DNA of 64,000 bases from contig CM060070.1 in NCBI GenBank assembly GCA_030533445.1, positions 21,890,001 through 21,954,000 of the forward strand. Direction: 5' to 3'. The translations under genes and the position numbers were made by a program. Positions 48,901-60,024 of this stretch are shown here, piece by piece (position 1 is the first letter of the stretch; each line of letters begins with the position of its first letter). The DNA comes from Cyprinodon diabolis. Lineage: Eukaryota; Chordata; Actinopteri; Cyprinodontiformes; Cyprinodontidae. The notes beneath the pieces were generated by a model. The model was not told where the DNA came from. It saw only the letters and a program-made list of their open reading frames with translations, and made no database searches.

Positions 48901-49042
48901 AAGTAGAATGGGAGGCAGATCTTTTAGTTATCAGGCTCCTCTCCTGTGGAACCAACTACCAGTTTTAGTCCGTGAGGCAGACACTCTGTCTACTTTTAAG
49001 ACTAGGCTTAAAACTTTCCTTTTTGATAAAGCTTATAGTTAG
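45997..49042 (+). pseudogene. L2 ORF2: endonuclease broken, reverse transcriptase open
   Basis: The APE-type endonuclease is read in three frames. [10 protein letters not shown] and LTETWL lie at 45997-46467. LYRPPGPYSEF and VGDFNIH lie at about 46485-46640, one frame over. The LDLVLT and LSDHFLITF end reads in the third frame from about 46646. Two frameshifts (about 46468-46485 and 46640) plus lost bases after VGDFNIH inactivate it. From 46709 on, 777 codons are open. They contain [15 protein letters not shown], motif [15 protein letters not shown], motif [11 protein letters not shown], catalytic YADD (48200-48211) and [10 protein letters not shown]. The C-terminal [16 protein letters not shown] and [10 protein letters not shown] end at FLFDKAYS, stop 49040. 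The RT may fold, but without a continuous endonuclease and a 5' end the copy cannot retrotranspose alone. Confidence 0.94.
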
Positions 49043-49774
49043 GGTGGCTCAGGTTATCCTGAGCTCTCTCTCTATAGTTATGCTGCTATAGGCTTAGACT
49101 TTTGGAGGACATAGGGACCCCCATTTCATCATTCTGCTTCATTCTCTCTCTGTTCTCCTATTCTGCAGAATCTGTTTGTTCAACCTCTAACCTTCTGCTC
49201 TCTCTGCTTTTCCTCAGAGTAGCTTTGCCTCGTCTGTTCCTGTTTGGCTGTGACGTCATCCAGGAAAGAAACATCAGCTGTGCTGCTTCCATCAACACCC
49301 TTGTTTGTAGATGTTGGAGATCGGCCTGTCTTCCAGTGTGGTCCTGTTTCTCTGGCCGTGGCTGGGTGGATGTGCTCTCTTCATCCTCTGGCATGGGAGC
49401 TGCCTTGGAGCTCGTCTGCCTGGCTGTGTGTTTCCTGGACGGGGCCGCCTTTTACAGCTGCTTTTTGTATCTCTGCTTCTTGTATCTCTGCTTCTGTCTC
49501 CTTGAACCCCAGTCGGCCTTGGCAGATGGCCGCTCACACTGAGCCTGGTTCTGCTGGAGGTTTCTTCCTGTTAAAAGGGAGTTTTTCCTCTCCACTGTCG
49601 CTACAAGCATGCTTAGTGTGAGGGATTTTATTTGAGTCAATGCAATCAACTGGTTTTCCTTAGATAGAAAACTTTGTATCAATTTGACTGTATGATCTGG
49701 TTGAACTGTAAAGTGCCTTGAGATGACATGTGTTGTGAATTTGGCGCTATATAAATAAACTGAATTGGAAATTG

Positions 49775-49780
<6 letters not shown>
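49043..49780 (+). other. L2 3'-UTR
   Basis: Non-coding 3' region whose last ~250 bp (GAGCCTGGTTCTGCTGGAGG onward, including GTGCCTTGAGATGACATG and GGCGCTATATAAATAAACTG) is the part found in all tail fragments of the family. Frames of up to 146 codons here are not conserved in the other copies. Confidence 0.85.

Positions 49781-49862
<82 letters not shown>
49781..49862. repeat. (AT)n array at the 3' junction of the L2 insertion
   Basis: About 41 AT units between the L2 tail (GAATTGA) and the interrupted L1/Tx1-type ORF (TGGCAAGCC). Confidence 0.98.
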
Positions 49863-49865
<3 letters not shown>

Positions 49866-51064
49866 CAAGCCTGCTCTTGGACAGATGAAGCCTGTGTAGC
49901 ACCTTAAACTTTAGCATGCCATGTCATTCAGTTGAATGTATTCTCTTAATTGCACTTAGCCAGAAACTGTCCAACACCCCATATCACAATTACCCTCTTC
50001 CTTAATATGACTACGTGACAGTTAAATGATCCTCTGGATATACTCATATAATTTGCTCACTGTTCCTCTTTGATTTAAATCTTCCTCCAACCACCTTCCT
50101 ATCCAGTCACTTGGTGAGAGTAACGGAAAAGAAGGAAAATATTTCTGAACAAAGACACACACCTGTTGATACCTGAAAAAATGCGAGCCGGGGATATTAT
50201 ACTCATTTACCAGCTGCTTGAGTGACATGAAAATATTGTCCCTAAAAAGATGACTTGCACGTTTCAGTCCATTCCTGAATCATAATTTAAATACTGTATC
50301 CATAAGTGAGGGAGGAAAGAGAGCATTGGCTAAAACTGGCATAAATGGTATTGCTTGTCTGTATTTAAACTGGGATCTAAATTGGGAACATATTCCTAAT
50401 GAGTCGCTTACTTTAGGGTTGTTTGCACAACACTGCTCACTGAGTGGCAATGGTGCTTATACTACAGAAGGTAGTGACACAGGACATGCACAATGTTGTT
50501 CCATTTCAACCTGTACAGGTCCTATCCCCTTGTAATAAGAATAGACCCTGTCTATTAATTATATTTATAAATATTAGCTGCCCAGTAATATTGCAAAAAG
50601 CGGTAATGCTAGGTCTCCAGCCTCTTTCTGTTTCTGAAGATGTCCCTTCCTTAATCATGGGATGTCTTATTCCAGATGAAGGCGGATATATAGATTTATC
50701 TAGCTCTCTAAAAAAAGACTTTGGGATATATACAGGTATTATTTGAGAAGAAAAATCAGAACCTGGGCATGATTATCATCTTGACAGAGACCCTGCCAGC
50801 AAGCGATATAGGCAGCACTGACCAATGGGTAAGGCTCTGTTTAAACCTCTCCAGGGCAAGTTTAAAGCTATATTTGAATAAATAACTATACTTACGAGTT
50901 ACTAATATGCCAAGACATGTGAAAGTGTTGCAAGTTTCTTTTACTGCATATCCCCCAAAAGACATCTGTCATACCTGGTTGTTAACAGGATAGAGCAAAC
51001 TTTTAGAAAGGTTGATTTTGTAGCCTGAAATCTCTCCAAAGCCAGAGATGCTACAGGCCCAAAA
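49863..51064 (-). pseudogene. L1/Tx1-type LINE ORF2, upstream part
   Basis: Minus strand, 5' to 3'. FGEISGYKINLSKSLLYPVN (51050-50985) is the block after the RT palm. Next comes FTCLGILVTRKYSYLFKY with LPISLAGRVSVKM (50950-50770). A stop-ridden segment follows with PKSFF and FAILLGS text (50755-50500). Then comes MSLKQLVNEYNIPGSHFFRYQQ (50228-50160), and finally HGMLKFKVLHRLHLSKSRLAN (49930-49863). This is the order of the L1-clade C-terminal half. Multiple stops and frameshifts are present. The similarity begins at about 51060, so the copy is 5'-truncated. It continues across the L2 insertion at 45556. Confidence 0.83.
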
Positions 51065-51654
51065 AAAAAAAAGGTGCTTTTTGTAGTAGTGTGCATTCAC
51101 CAAAGGCACTGTCACTAACCGATCACACGTGTGTTTCTGGTTGCGCATGCACAAATGAGCTGATGGTACAGATTGTGCTACTGGGATATTGGGTATTGAC
51201 AGGCACATCTTCTGCTCAGTTGGGAACACACTAAAGAACCCAGTTTGCAAACCTGCTGGCTAAGTGTGGACATCTGCTTTTATCATTTTTGGAAAACAAA
51301 GCTCATCAAGTTTTGGAATCTGTATGAATTAACTACCAACCATCAACATTCTGAACAAAGGCCATTTGACCCAAGCGGCTGCTTCACCTAAGTAGAACAT
51401 TATGTAGTTTAGTGGCAGTAGTCCATTAAATTCACTTTTCTACTGTGCATAAAATATCTATTCATCATGAATTACTTCTTAATAAAAGAAGATTATTAGT
51501 TATAATTTCCTTTATAATATTTTATAAATATTCATAATTAAATAAGAATAATTGTGCAACACTACAGTGCATAGTGGAACATGAGGATCATTTAGATTTG
51601 TGATATAAAATGAAGCTTGGTTATTTACAGCATTATTCATAAGATGGAAAATGT
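51065..51654. other. No feature recognised
   Basis: A poly-A run (51061-51072) marks the edge of the LINE relic. The remainder is AT-rich and unassigned. Confidence 0.4.
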
Positions 51655-51820
51655 GAAATTGTATTCTGATTTAACAGGGAGCTAATGAAGGGAAAGTAAA
51701 ATAAAAGAAACATGATCCCTCGGTTTGTGTTTGATCACAATATTGGCGGCAGATCAGCTGAATGTTTCCTAATACTAAAGTATAACAATAGTCAAGTCTT
51801 GAAGTAACAAATGCTTACAA
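51655..51820 (-). pseudogene. L2 RT scrap
   Basis: The plus-strand words TTGTATTCTGATTTAACAGG, GAGCTAATGAAG, GATCAGCTGAATG and AGTATAACAATAGTCAAGTC follow the order of 10390-10600 in the minus-strand L2 copy (the block encoding LHWLPVKSR and [10 protein letters not shown]). The frame is lost. Confidence 0.75.
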
Positions 51821-52063
51821 AAGTTTTTCATGGAGTACTATTACGTAAAAGGAAAAGTATTATAGAAGCAGATCTTTACAAACAATGCAAAAAACATTTA
51901 TCCCCTCACTGTCTGAACTTAAATTTGCCTAATGTTTTCTCATTTTTCTTCAGTTTTATCCTTTACATACACCAATATATTCACATTTTTTGAAAACCCA
52001 CATGACAATGTGATGACATCTGATGGCAATACTCAGCAAGCTCCTGAATAGTTGTAGGCACAT

Positions 52064-52200
52064 ACAGCTGTGCTTGAAAGTTTACATACCCTCCATTTAA
52101 GAAAGAAAAAATAATCAGCTGCCAGTAAAATAAATCTAAAATGACAAAAGTAATAATAAATAAAAATGATAACAAAATAGAAATCATGACATTGATTTTG
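52064..52200 (+). mobile_element. Terminal fragment of a Tc1/mariner element
   Basis: TACAGCTGTGCTTGAAAGTT followed by TACATACCCTCC has the form of a Tc1/mariner end next to a TA. Nothing else of that element is recognisable before the next Tc1 relic. Confidence 0.45.
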
Positions 52201-52214
52201 AATATGTATATATA

Positions 52215-52548
52215 ATAATGGAAAGAACTCAAAATCAGAGTTCATCAAAGAGGCCCACAAAACCATCAAGGTTTGAAGACTGTTTGTGTGAAAGAATGGG
52301 CCAAAATCAACACTGAGCAATGTATTCGACTATTTTCTCCAAAAAGGAGCCGTCTTGAAGCTGTCATTTCCAACAAAAGCTTTGTACAAACTATTAAATT
52401 TCAATATATAACTGTGTTCAATACTTTTTCCCTGTGCCATTTTACTTTATTACAAACAAAAAAAATTCTGGACATCTATGGTTTGACTTTGTATGTGTGG
52501 ATCACATGGATTGTTACCGACATCTGGTAAAAATGTCTTCACCCGCTG
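52215..52548 (+). pseudogene. 3' part of a Tc1-like transposon
   Basis: Begins with the C-terminal end of a transposase (WKELKIRVHQRGPQNHQ, then VKEWAKINTEQC and AVISNKSF) in one open frame to about 52392. The DDE core is missing. The right arm contains TGTGGATCACATGGATTGTT and ACCGACATCTGGTA, and ends ACCCGCTG directly before TA (52549-52550). The arm is related to that at 27401. It is 5'-truncated, so only a tail remains. Confidence 0.82.
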
Positions 52549-52550
52549 TA

Positions 52551-54934
52551 CATGTCTCAGTACACTTCTGAATGTAAGGAATGTTTTAATATTCGTCATT
52601 CTACAATTTAGCCAATATGAATAGTTTTGGTTTTCTTACCTGACCTAAAAAAGAAAAAGCGTAGCCTGATTTAATGTCAGAGTGTGAAAAAAGTATCACA
52701 TTACACAGATTGCATGTAAATAGCTAGTTATAACTGGTTACAAAAAACTGCCGGTTTGACCAATTGCGATTCAGTTAGATTTTTTTCTTTTGTCTTTTAA
52801 GAACTTAATCTGCTGAACCTGGATATCCAAAATTATCTTGGCTCTGACTTTTGGCTGCAGCCACTGTTAATTTGGTCTAAGAATTACATAACAATTTATG
52901 TTAAATGAAACTCATTTATCTAATAATGTGCTTAAACTTAAAATCTTATGACTGGAAAAAGACAGAACCCACAAAATGTGAAATGAAAGATCACTAAACA
53001 TGTGACAATCTGAACCCCCCCTCCCCCCAGATAATTAAATTTTTTTTTGCATACATAAAAAGCTAAGAAGCTACAATTCTTTCTAAGATCTTTTACACTT
53101 GGTTCCCTTAATAGCCGGCAGGATTGATTAGTGCAGGGAAGAGGGAAGGCTATGTGGCCCGTTGCCTCATTACTCTGGGTTTCCAGGTGTTCTCGATGTT
53201 TCAGTGCTCCTGCTGCCTTGGCAAAGAGAAGACAGAGGACAAAGACCAGGTCCACCTCGTTCATCTTGCATTCTGTGATGGAGGTCATGCAGGAAAGCAC
53301 TCTTGCTCAGAATAAGTCACCAGGAGTGACAGATGGAGTAGCGAAACAGGAGGGAAATCAGCTCAGCCTCAAAGCGTTTAATTTGTTTTTCAACTCAGGA
53401 AGGTGGCTGTGGGCACACTTATGATGATATCGCCCGCCAGGTGTTTTTGGTTATGTAAGATGCTCTTACTGTGCTTTTTTAAATTTCAACACATCACTGG
53501 GATCACACTGGGAGCGAATATAAGTGTGTATTCTATTTTATGTTTAGAGAAGAATTGTTCAACATGTCGGTACTGAGAAAAAAAGGTCTTCACACAATCT
53601 TAAGTTAAATGAGAATGAAAACCACTTACACATTTTGAGATGTAAATTAAAGAAATTACAAGACATTAGGGATAAACTTTTGGTTGCAGTAGCATATTTG
53701 ATGTTAGAGCTGTGTCAAGACAAAGCTGAAGTCTTAGCATTAAGCCCATGTAAATACATTTCACAAAGCTTGGAACACAGCCGGTTCTACAAAACCTATT
53801 GATGTTCTGCTAACAGCATAGCTTCATGCAAATAAAAATGTTAATTTATGAGTCTAAATCAACTGTTTTTCTTTTATCTCATTGCTAGGTGTAGCTAGGG
53901 ATTATGCTGTTGCAACATTGCCTGTTAGACTTGAAATTAAAAAGACTGAATAAATTAACAACATGCAAATGTTGCCAATGGAGAACACAGTTTTCTGTTT
54001 TGATAACTAAATTAACAATACTGTAATCAGCCTGTATTTATATAATGGTTTTTCAAGTCGGGAGACTTAAACAAAGCGCTTTACACTACATCCAGTCATT
54101 CACCCATTCACACACACACTCACGCACTGATCTACATCAATCTTCTGTATGTATTTGTAGATTATTTATTAGAATGAACAAGTAGAATTAAAGTTTATCA
54201 GACCCTTGCCATAAATGCTAGAGTTATTATTGAAGATTGTTAAAACAGCTGTGGCAGAGGGGACAGTAAAAATACCTTTAAAAAGGATCCATATAATCAA
54301 AAATAGTTAAATCACATTGTAAGGTTCAAAATATGATTCATTGGCACATTAAAACAGTCAGTTAAATATGGCTACTCGAAAATTAATTACAAGACATTAG
54401 CAGAACAAAAACAGTGTACCACAGGAGAAACCTACCACAAAACACAGAAGAGTAAACTATACAATGATTGGGTAAAACAACATGAGCAGAACTAGCCTTT
54501 GTAAGCGGTTTTTGATTGAAAAAAGATTATTTGTTGCAATAGAAGAAGCTTTTTTCAATACAAATAAATCCTGTAAGATTTTTTACCCATACTTGCACAA
54601 ACCTTATCAACTGTATTTCTGAATTTGAATGAATTCTTCAGTTTCAGATTCTGTTGAGAACCATCATAAAGTAACAAAGTTAGTGTTAGACTGGTTTTAT
54701 CTAGTAAAGCACAGCTAATTGCAACACTTCTAGTTAGTTAGAACAGTGCTTTTCTGAAGTATCTCAGGTGCACCTGCCTTGCTCTGGAGCAGAGCAGTTT
54801 GTTTTGGTATGACGTCTGTTAATGTAAAGCTGTGTGGATCTTGTCAAGTTTACAAGTAAGAAACTTTTTGTGCAGATATTGTATCATATTTTCTGGAATT
54901 TTATGTATTAACAAATTATGAGTATTCATTAGAA
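52551..54934. other. No gene; possible retroelement tail at 54035-54130
   Basis: About 54035-54130 (AAAGCGCTTTACACTACATC followed by CACCCATTCACACACAC) resembles a widespread fish retroelement 3' end, but no body was identified. Frames at 52938-53424 on both strands carry no known domain. The rest is unassigned. Confidence 0.35.
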
Positions 54935-55365
54935 TAGAATAATAGAATTAAACTTTATTGTCATTACATCATCAAAAATACAAGGCAACGAAATTAACTC
55001 TTAGGCCAGCCCCTTGGGGAGCAGTGGGCTGCCATTGTGCAGCGCCCAGGGAGCAGGGTGGGGTTAAGGGTTCTGCTCAGGATCCCAGAGTGGAGGCTGT
55101 AGTGATTGAACTGCATAATTTAAACCTTCTCAGAGAACAAGCGCACTGCTCTAACCACTTAGAAAGTGAAAAAATCTGCATTTAATGCATCCCCTTGGGG
55201 AGCAGAGTGGGCTGCCATTGTGCAGCACCCAGGTAGCAGTGTGAGGTTAAAGGACTTTGCTTAGGGACCCAGAGTGGCAGTCTGTGGGAGTGGGGCTTGA
55301 ACTCAGGACCTCTGGATTCCAAGGAAAATGCCCCAACCATTAGGCTGCCACTCCACTACTGAATT
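54935..55365 (-). mobile_element. Dimeric tRNA-derived SINE
   Basis: Read on the minus strand, a tRNA-like head (GCAGCCTAATGGTTGG as A-box region, GAGTTCAAGCCCC as B box) is followed by a body. The body (CACTCTGGG, GCTGCACAATGGCAGCCCA and GCTCCCCAAGGGG) occurs twice, at 55280-55190 and 55095-55009. Between the copies lies a second head (AGTGGTTAGAGCAGTGCGC with GCAGTTCAATCAC). It ends with AATTTCGTTGCCTTGTAT, CAATAAAG and ATTCT-like repeats, as in LINE-mobilised SINEs. It would be a polymerase III transcript with no protein. Confidence 0.75.
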
Positions 55366-55445
55366 CAATTGATAACAGTAAAACTACTAATACTACTGGC
55401 CAAATAACCACTTTACTAGTTTATTGTTTTATTTAAAAGCAGGCA

Positions 55446-56098
55446 TGCAGGTGGGTATCCAGTTTGTGTGGGTTGTGCTTTTGTTTGTCTTCCCTCCACC
55501 ACCAGGCAGCCCCTGGTTCTCGTCGGCCTCCTTACACACCTGCGGATGGTTACCTCATTACCGGAGGACTCTTAAGCTGCTGACTGCCACTACCTTGACG
55601 CCAGAGTGTTTGCCAGTTTGGGGTACTCTAGCCAAGCTGAGTTCTGCTGTGTCAAACTGAGTTTTTGTCTACCTGAGTTTTAACCTTGATGTTTTTGTCT
55701 TTGCCTCTCGGCAGGAAGTCGTCCTGCAAATTGGATGTTTTGGACCTTCTCCCCCTGGAAGGATTCTCTGAGCATCAAGCTGAGCTGAGGATTCAAGCTA
55801 GTGGTTTGGTTTAGTAGTACTTTTCCCCAAGGATTGTTTGGGAGTCTCTCTGAGCAGGGGTTTCATCTCCACAAGAAACCTTGTTGCCTTAATTCCCTTC
55901 TTCAAATCGAAGACACAAATTTCCCACTGAGCCTGAACTAACCGCAGAATCTTCCCCTTCACTTTACAGTCCCAGTTCGACAGTGTTCAGAGCAGCACTG
56001 GACTCCTCTCAACCTACTCTCAATAAAACCTGTTAAACTTTTCCCTGGTCTCTCTGGTCTTCTGCATTTGGGTCAGAGCTTTAGATAAAATCATGACA
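55446..56098 (+). mobile_element. LTR-type repeat, near full length
   Basis: Collinear with 13834-13441 over its first half (ATCCAGTTTGTGTGG, CCAGAGTGTTTGCCAGTTTG, CTCGGCAGGAAGTCGTCCTG, GGACCTTCTCCCCCTGGAAG). The second half has AATAAA at 56022, CTGCATTTGGGTC and the end AAATCATGACA. The first bases are degraded. The terminal CA coincides with the start of a hAT-like arm at 56097. No coding region is supported. Confidence 0.6.
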
Positions 56099-56155
56099 GT
56101 GAGAAATGTGGAGTCAAAAATTCATCTCCATGCCATGTATTTGTTCTGCCGCAAC
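56097..56155 (+). mobile_element. hAT MITE arm, second copy
   Basis: CAGTGAGAAATGTGGAGTCA followed by CATCTCCATGCCATGTATTT matches the left arm of the MITE at 41946. A matching right arm was not found downstream, so it is a half element or the end of a longer relative. Confidence 0.65.
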
Positions 56156-56289
56156 ATCGGACCTGTTGAGTATAATCGGCAGTGTTGTGCAATTCTGACA
56201 GGAATACACTGTACGATATTTCAAATAATTTTACATAGCTACAGCTCAAACTCAACGGCTAATCCAGAATCCAGTGGATGTTCATGTGG

Positions 56290-56732
56290 TGTCTGAGCAT
56301 GTTTGGGTGTAGTTTAGGTTGTGTTCTCTATCTCTCTGATAGGTGTGGCTTGGGAGGAGCTGGCTGCACATCTAGAGCAGTATTTAAAGCCTGGCTTTCC
56401 TGTGTGCTCACTGCCTGATGGTCACTGTTAGTTGGTAGATCTACCAACTTCTTTCTCTTGTAGAAGTAATCACTTCATCTTTTGGGATTATTTATATTAA
56501 TCTTACCTGTGCTCTCAGGATCCAGCTCTATACCAGTCTCCAGCTACCAAGCCATACATCACCCACCTTCCTCATCTCCAGCTGCTACAGAGAGCTTGCA
56601 TTCCCCCTCAAACTTTCCCTGCTTCCAGAGAAGCCTTCCTTTCCTGTCTGCCTGTGAACCAAAATAAACTGTCATTGCTCCTATCTCTTAGACTGGCTGT
56701 CTGCATTCTGGGTCCAGCACCTAGCGCATCAC
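56290..56732 (+). mobile_element. Possible solo LTR
   Basis: TG...CA ends (TGTCTGAGCATG to GCATCACA), a TATTTAAAG box near 56380, AATAAACTG near 56664 and CTGCATTCTGGGTCC near the end give the same architecture as the other LTR-like repeats. The start is uncertain and there is no target duplication. A gene promoter is less likely, because no ORF follows. Confidence 0.4.
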
Positions 56733-59040
56733 AGTTCACAGCTCATGATATCTGTTTTTACATTATACAGCCTGTTGATCTGATGCAATCTAAGTGCTCA
56801 TACTGTATGTCAAAAAACCCAAGTCAAACTCAGTGCTACTGAGAGATTGCACTGGTTGAGATGGCTGAAAGGAAAAAGAATTCCCTTGTGCAGTGCATCA
56901 CGGATCTATTTGAAGGTAAATCTACTCATAGACACTCAAATCTCTGTTTCAACAGCAGGACACTCTCACGATCAGAAGGGCTCACAGAATTTCCAACATA
57001 TGAAAGCTATGTCAAAACCGACTGTGCAAATCCCAAAATGGAGGGGGTAGTGAGAGGCAAATTGCCCCTTGTTAACCACTGTCTATATGAAACAAGACAC
57101 TTGATAAAGGTGAAACTAGGCCCATGCCAGTAAGTCTTGCCCAACTGAAAAGAAGAGCCGAGAAGAAATTGCACAGTGTGTGCTATCCCTAAGGCACATC
57201 TCACAGTTGCTGGGCTCTAAGTTAGGTGCCTGGCAGAAAATGCAGCACAGTTACACCTCATCAACACTTAGTGCAACCTTTGCATTATAGGGGTATTTCT
57301 AATATATTGTTTTGAAGTTAATAGCTGAAGGCAGAACGGATCTGCTGTAACACTTTGTTCTGCAGTGGATCTAAAGAATCCTTTGAATGAAAACACATTG
57401 TTTTTGTTTAACACCTCTTTAAAAGAGGATGCTCAGATGCAGATTGCATAAGACATTGTAATCTCCCCAACAGACTCACAGAAGATATACAGCATCATGA
57501 AGCATATACTGAAAGACCTAACTTGTTTTGTTCTTTTAACTGTGTGGTTGCCATAAGGTTCTGCTTGGTATTTATATATAAAATTTTATTGTAAATAATT
57601 TAGGAAATAAAACTTGAATACAACAGACTCTGGGATTGAAAGGGAGATGATTAAGTGAAAGCTCATAAAAATCAAGGTGAGAGAGAAACATATAGAGACA
57701 GGAAAGAGGGAGGACTGGATTGAAAAGAGAGAGAAAAAAACAACAAAACAGTATAAATAAGCAATGCTGAAGAGATACAGTAGCTCCTTGAAGTCTGCTT
57801 TTGGAACTGAAGGAGACAAGAGGAAAAACAGAACAAAACAACAGCATAAAGAAAACGAAAGACAACTAAAGTAAACATCAGAATAGCTTTAAGAGCAATG
57901 AGTATCCCTTAAATATCCAGTCATTCTATGTGTGTGAAAACAAAACCGATGATCATTAGACAATATTATTCAGGGTTGCATATATCTGTAGCAGCAGCTT
58001 AGTATTTTAGTATTAGTCTGTATCCTTAAACATCTGGAATCAAACGCCTATTTAAGCATGAGGTTACTTGTGTATAAAGGATCTACAAAGCTTCTTCAGA
58101 AGGAAACTATGTTCAAGCTTTGGGTAGCTTTAGCCCTACAGGACCAAGGTCTGTTAAAGAGGCAGACATAAGAATGACTATACCCACCAGAGAAAGGCAC
58201 CCGGGGCCCCACCTAGAGGGGCCAAACCCCAAAGAGGCCCACTCCCTGAGGGGCAAGACCCCAGAGGCCATGATGCTGAGTTCCCCCAGGGCCACAGGCC
58301 ACAGAGCCCAAAAGCTCCACCAGTGGCCAGTCATGCCTAAGAGGGACCAGGATGAGACCTCAGGGGTCTGAGGCCCAACTGCGCACAACCCCCCAGCGGG
58401 TACTTTACAGGGCTAGGAAGCCACCAGGATGAGACACCCACCGAGGTACCCAACCTGGCACCTACAGAAACATTACTGTGCCTGTAGACACAGAAGCCCC
58501 TCCCTGCCGGGGATCAGCAGAAAGGAGAATAGGAAGGCCCTACTCAAACTTGTTTTGACAGCCAATCCCAAGAATGTATACTACAGGGGCTAAGATATTG
58601 TTATAAGCCAATCACCGGAAGAGTAAGACCTTGCTTCATCTCCTGCTGTTGGCTCTTTTTGATCCATAGTGGGGTATGGTCAGAGAAATCTGTCTTCCTC
58701 TGGCATACTCTCTGCTGAGGGATTGGACAAGGATAGCGGTAGATCTGAATCAGATGACCGGCAAATGTCACCAGTGGCAAGGTCTAGGTTTAGTGGCTAA
58801 CAGGGGAGTGCTAATGCCGGCGAGAGCGGAGAAGAGGTCAACTCTGGGAGCTACGTGAGCAGAACGTATGATGGTTAATTAAACAACCCTTTTAAACGCT
58901 AAATTGAAACAGCCTCTTTAAATGACACCCACAAACCCCTAAATAGCATTCCTAACTTAAAAATTTTGCTGTTTTTGCTTTAAAAAAAGCTTTGCTTCAA
59001 CTGAACTCTTTTTCCTATTTATTCATTACTGTTTTAATGT
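56733..59040. other. No gene; GC-rich segment at 58130-58560
   Basis: 58130-58560 is rich in GGCCCC/CCAGGG words and unlike its AT-rich surroundings. It may be the 5' part of an unrecognised transposable element. A purine-rich tract lies at 57640-57740. Frames here are below 98 codons and have no motif. Confidence 0.35.
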
Positions 59041-59232
<192 letters not shown>

Positions 59233-59250
59233 AAAACTGTTCACCAAAAG

Positions 59251-59936
59251 AAGTAGATTGTAGATTCACACTGAAGACATCAAAACTATGAATTAACGCA
59301 TCTGCAATGATATACTTAAAAAAAAAAGTGTTGAGTGAAGCTGAAAATATGTCTTATATTCTAGGTCAGGGCTCTTCAACATTTTCCAGGCTAAGGAACC
59401 CCAAACTGATGGCGAGATGCATCGGGGACCCCCTAATTATATATATTGTATTAAACTGTGTTATATCCAACTGGTCCTATAGTCACTCTATTACAGATAG
59501 TCACAAAAGTAATTTCGCCCTGGGATTATTAAAGTATATCTGATTCTGATTCCTCTTTGATGGGACAGGTGCTGTGTATGAAACTTTTCCCAGCTTGAAA
59601 GAGCTCCTGTGTGTCACTCAATGTGTGCATTGATGATTAAAAGAGATCCTCTGCCCCTATTTATCTGTTTACTATAGTGTTTACACACTCTTGGCATTCT
59701 CTTGATGAGCTTCAAGAGGTAGTCACCTGAAATGATCTTCCAACAGTCTTGAAGGGGATCCCAAAGATGCTTAGCACTTCTTGGCCCTTTTGCCTTCACT
59801 TTGCGGTCCATCTCACCTCAAATCTACTCAAGTATTTATAGTTTTGATGCCTTCAGTGTGAATCTTCAATTTTTATAGTCATGAAAATAAAGAAAACTCT
59901 TTGAATGAGAAGGTGTGTCCAAAATGTTGGTCTGTA
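59251..59936 (-). pseudogene. Internally deleted Tc1-like element carrying an insertion
   Basis: The left arm (59251-59365, TAGATTCACACTGAAGACAT and AAAACTATGAATTAACGC) and right arm (59840-59936, ATAGTTTTGATGCCTTCAG to AAGGTGTGTCCAAAATGTTG) are inverted partners. Between them the minus strand reads DRKVKAKGPRSAKHLW, LQDCWKIISGDYL and KLIKRMPRVCK (59811-59672). This is the C-terminal end of a Tc1 transposase; everything upstream is deleted. An unrelated piece (about 59366-59670, starting CAGGGCTCTTCAACATTTTC) lies between the left arm and the coding relic. The outermost left arm is missing and a GTCT array sits in its place. Confidence 0.82.
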
Positions 59937-59939
59937 TAG

Positions 59940-59940
<1 letters not shown>

Positions 59941-60020
<80 letters not shown>
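59941..60020. repeat. (AT)n array
   Basis: About 40 AT units with one GTA interruption near 59984, directly right of the Tc1 relic. Confidence 0.97.

Positions 60021-60024
<4 letters not shown>

Larger units (their letters stand above)
45636..49780 (+). mobile_element. L2-type LINE, 4.1 kb, 5'-truncated
   Basis: The longest retroelement in the window. It contains the end of ORF1 (esterase domain), ORF2 (endonuclease, reverse transcriptase, C-terminal domain) and a 740-bp 3'-UTR ending AATAAACTGAATTGGAAATTGAATTGA. It lies inside a minus-strand L1/Tx1-type LINE with (AT)n on each side. The 3' tail consists of short TGAATTG-like units rather than poly-A, as in the L2 group. Relics of the same family occur at 9.4, 16.6, 35.1, 41.8, 51.7 and 61.1-62.9 kb. 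Confidence 0.95.

Noticed and set aside
49102..49621. Frames of 125-146 codons on the plus strand
   Set aside because: They lie in the L2 3'-UTR, and the copies at 9.4 and 62.7 kb do not preserve them.
53131..53424. 97-codon frame with overlapping minus-strand 120-codon frame
   Set aside because: Both strands are open over the same bases, with no motif and no splice context. Chance is likely.
54935..55365. tRNA genes
   Set aside because: A/B-box-like text is present, but the heads are degenerate and joined to a repeated body and LINE-type tail, so SINE is the better call.
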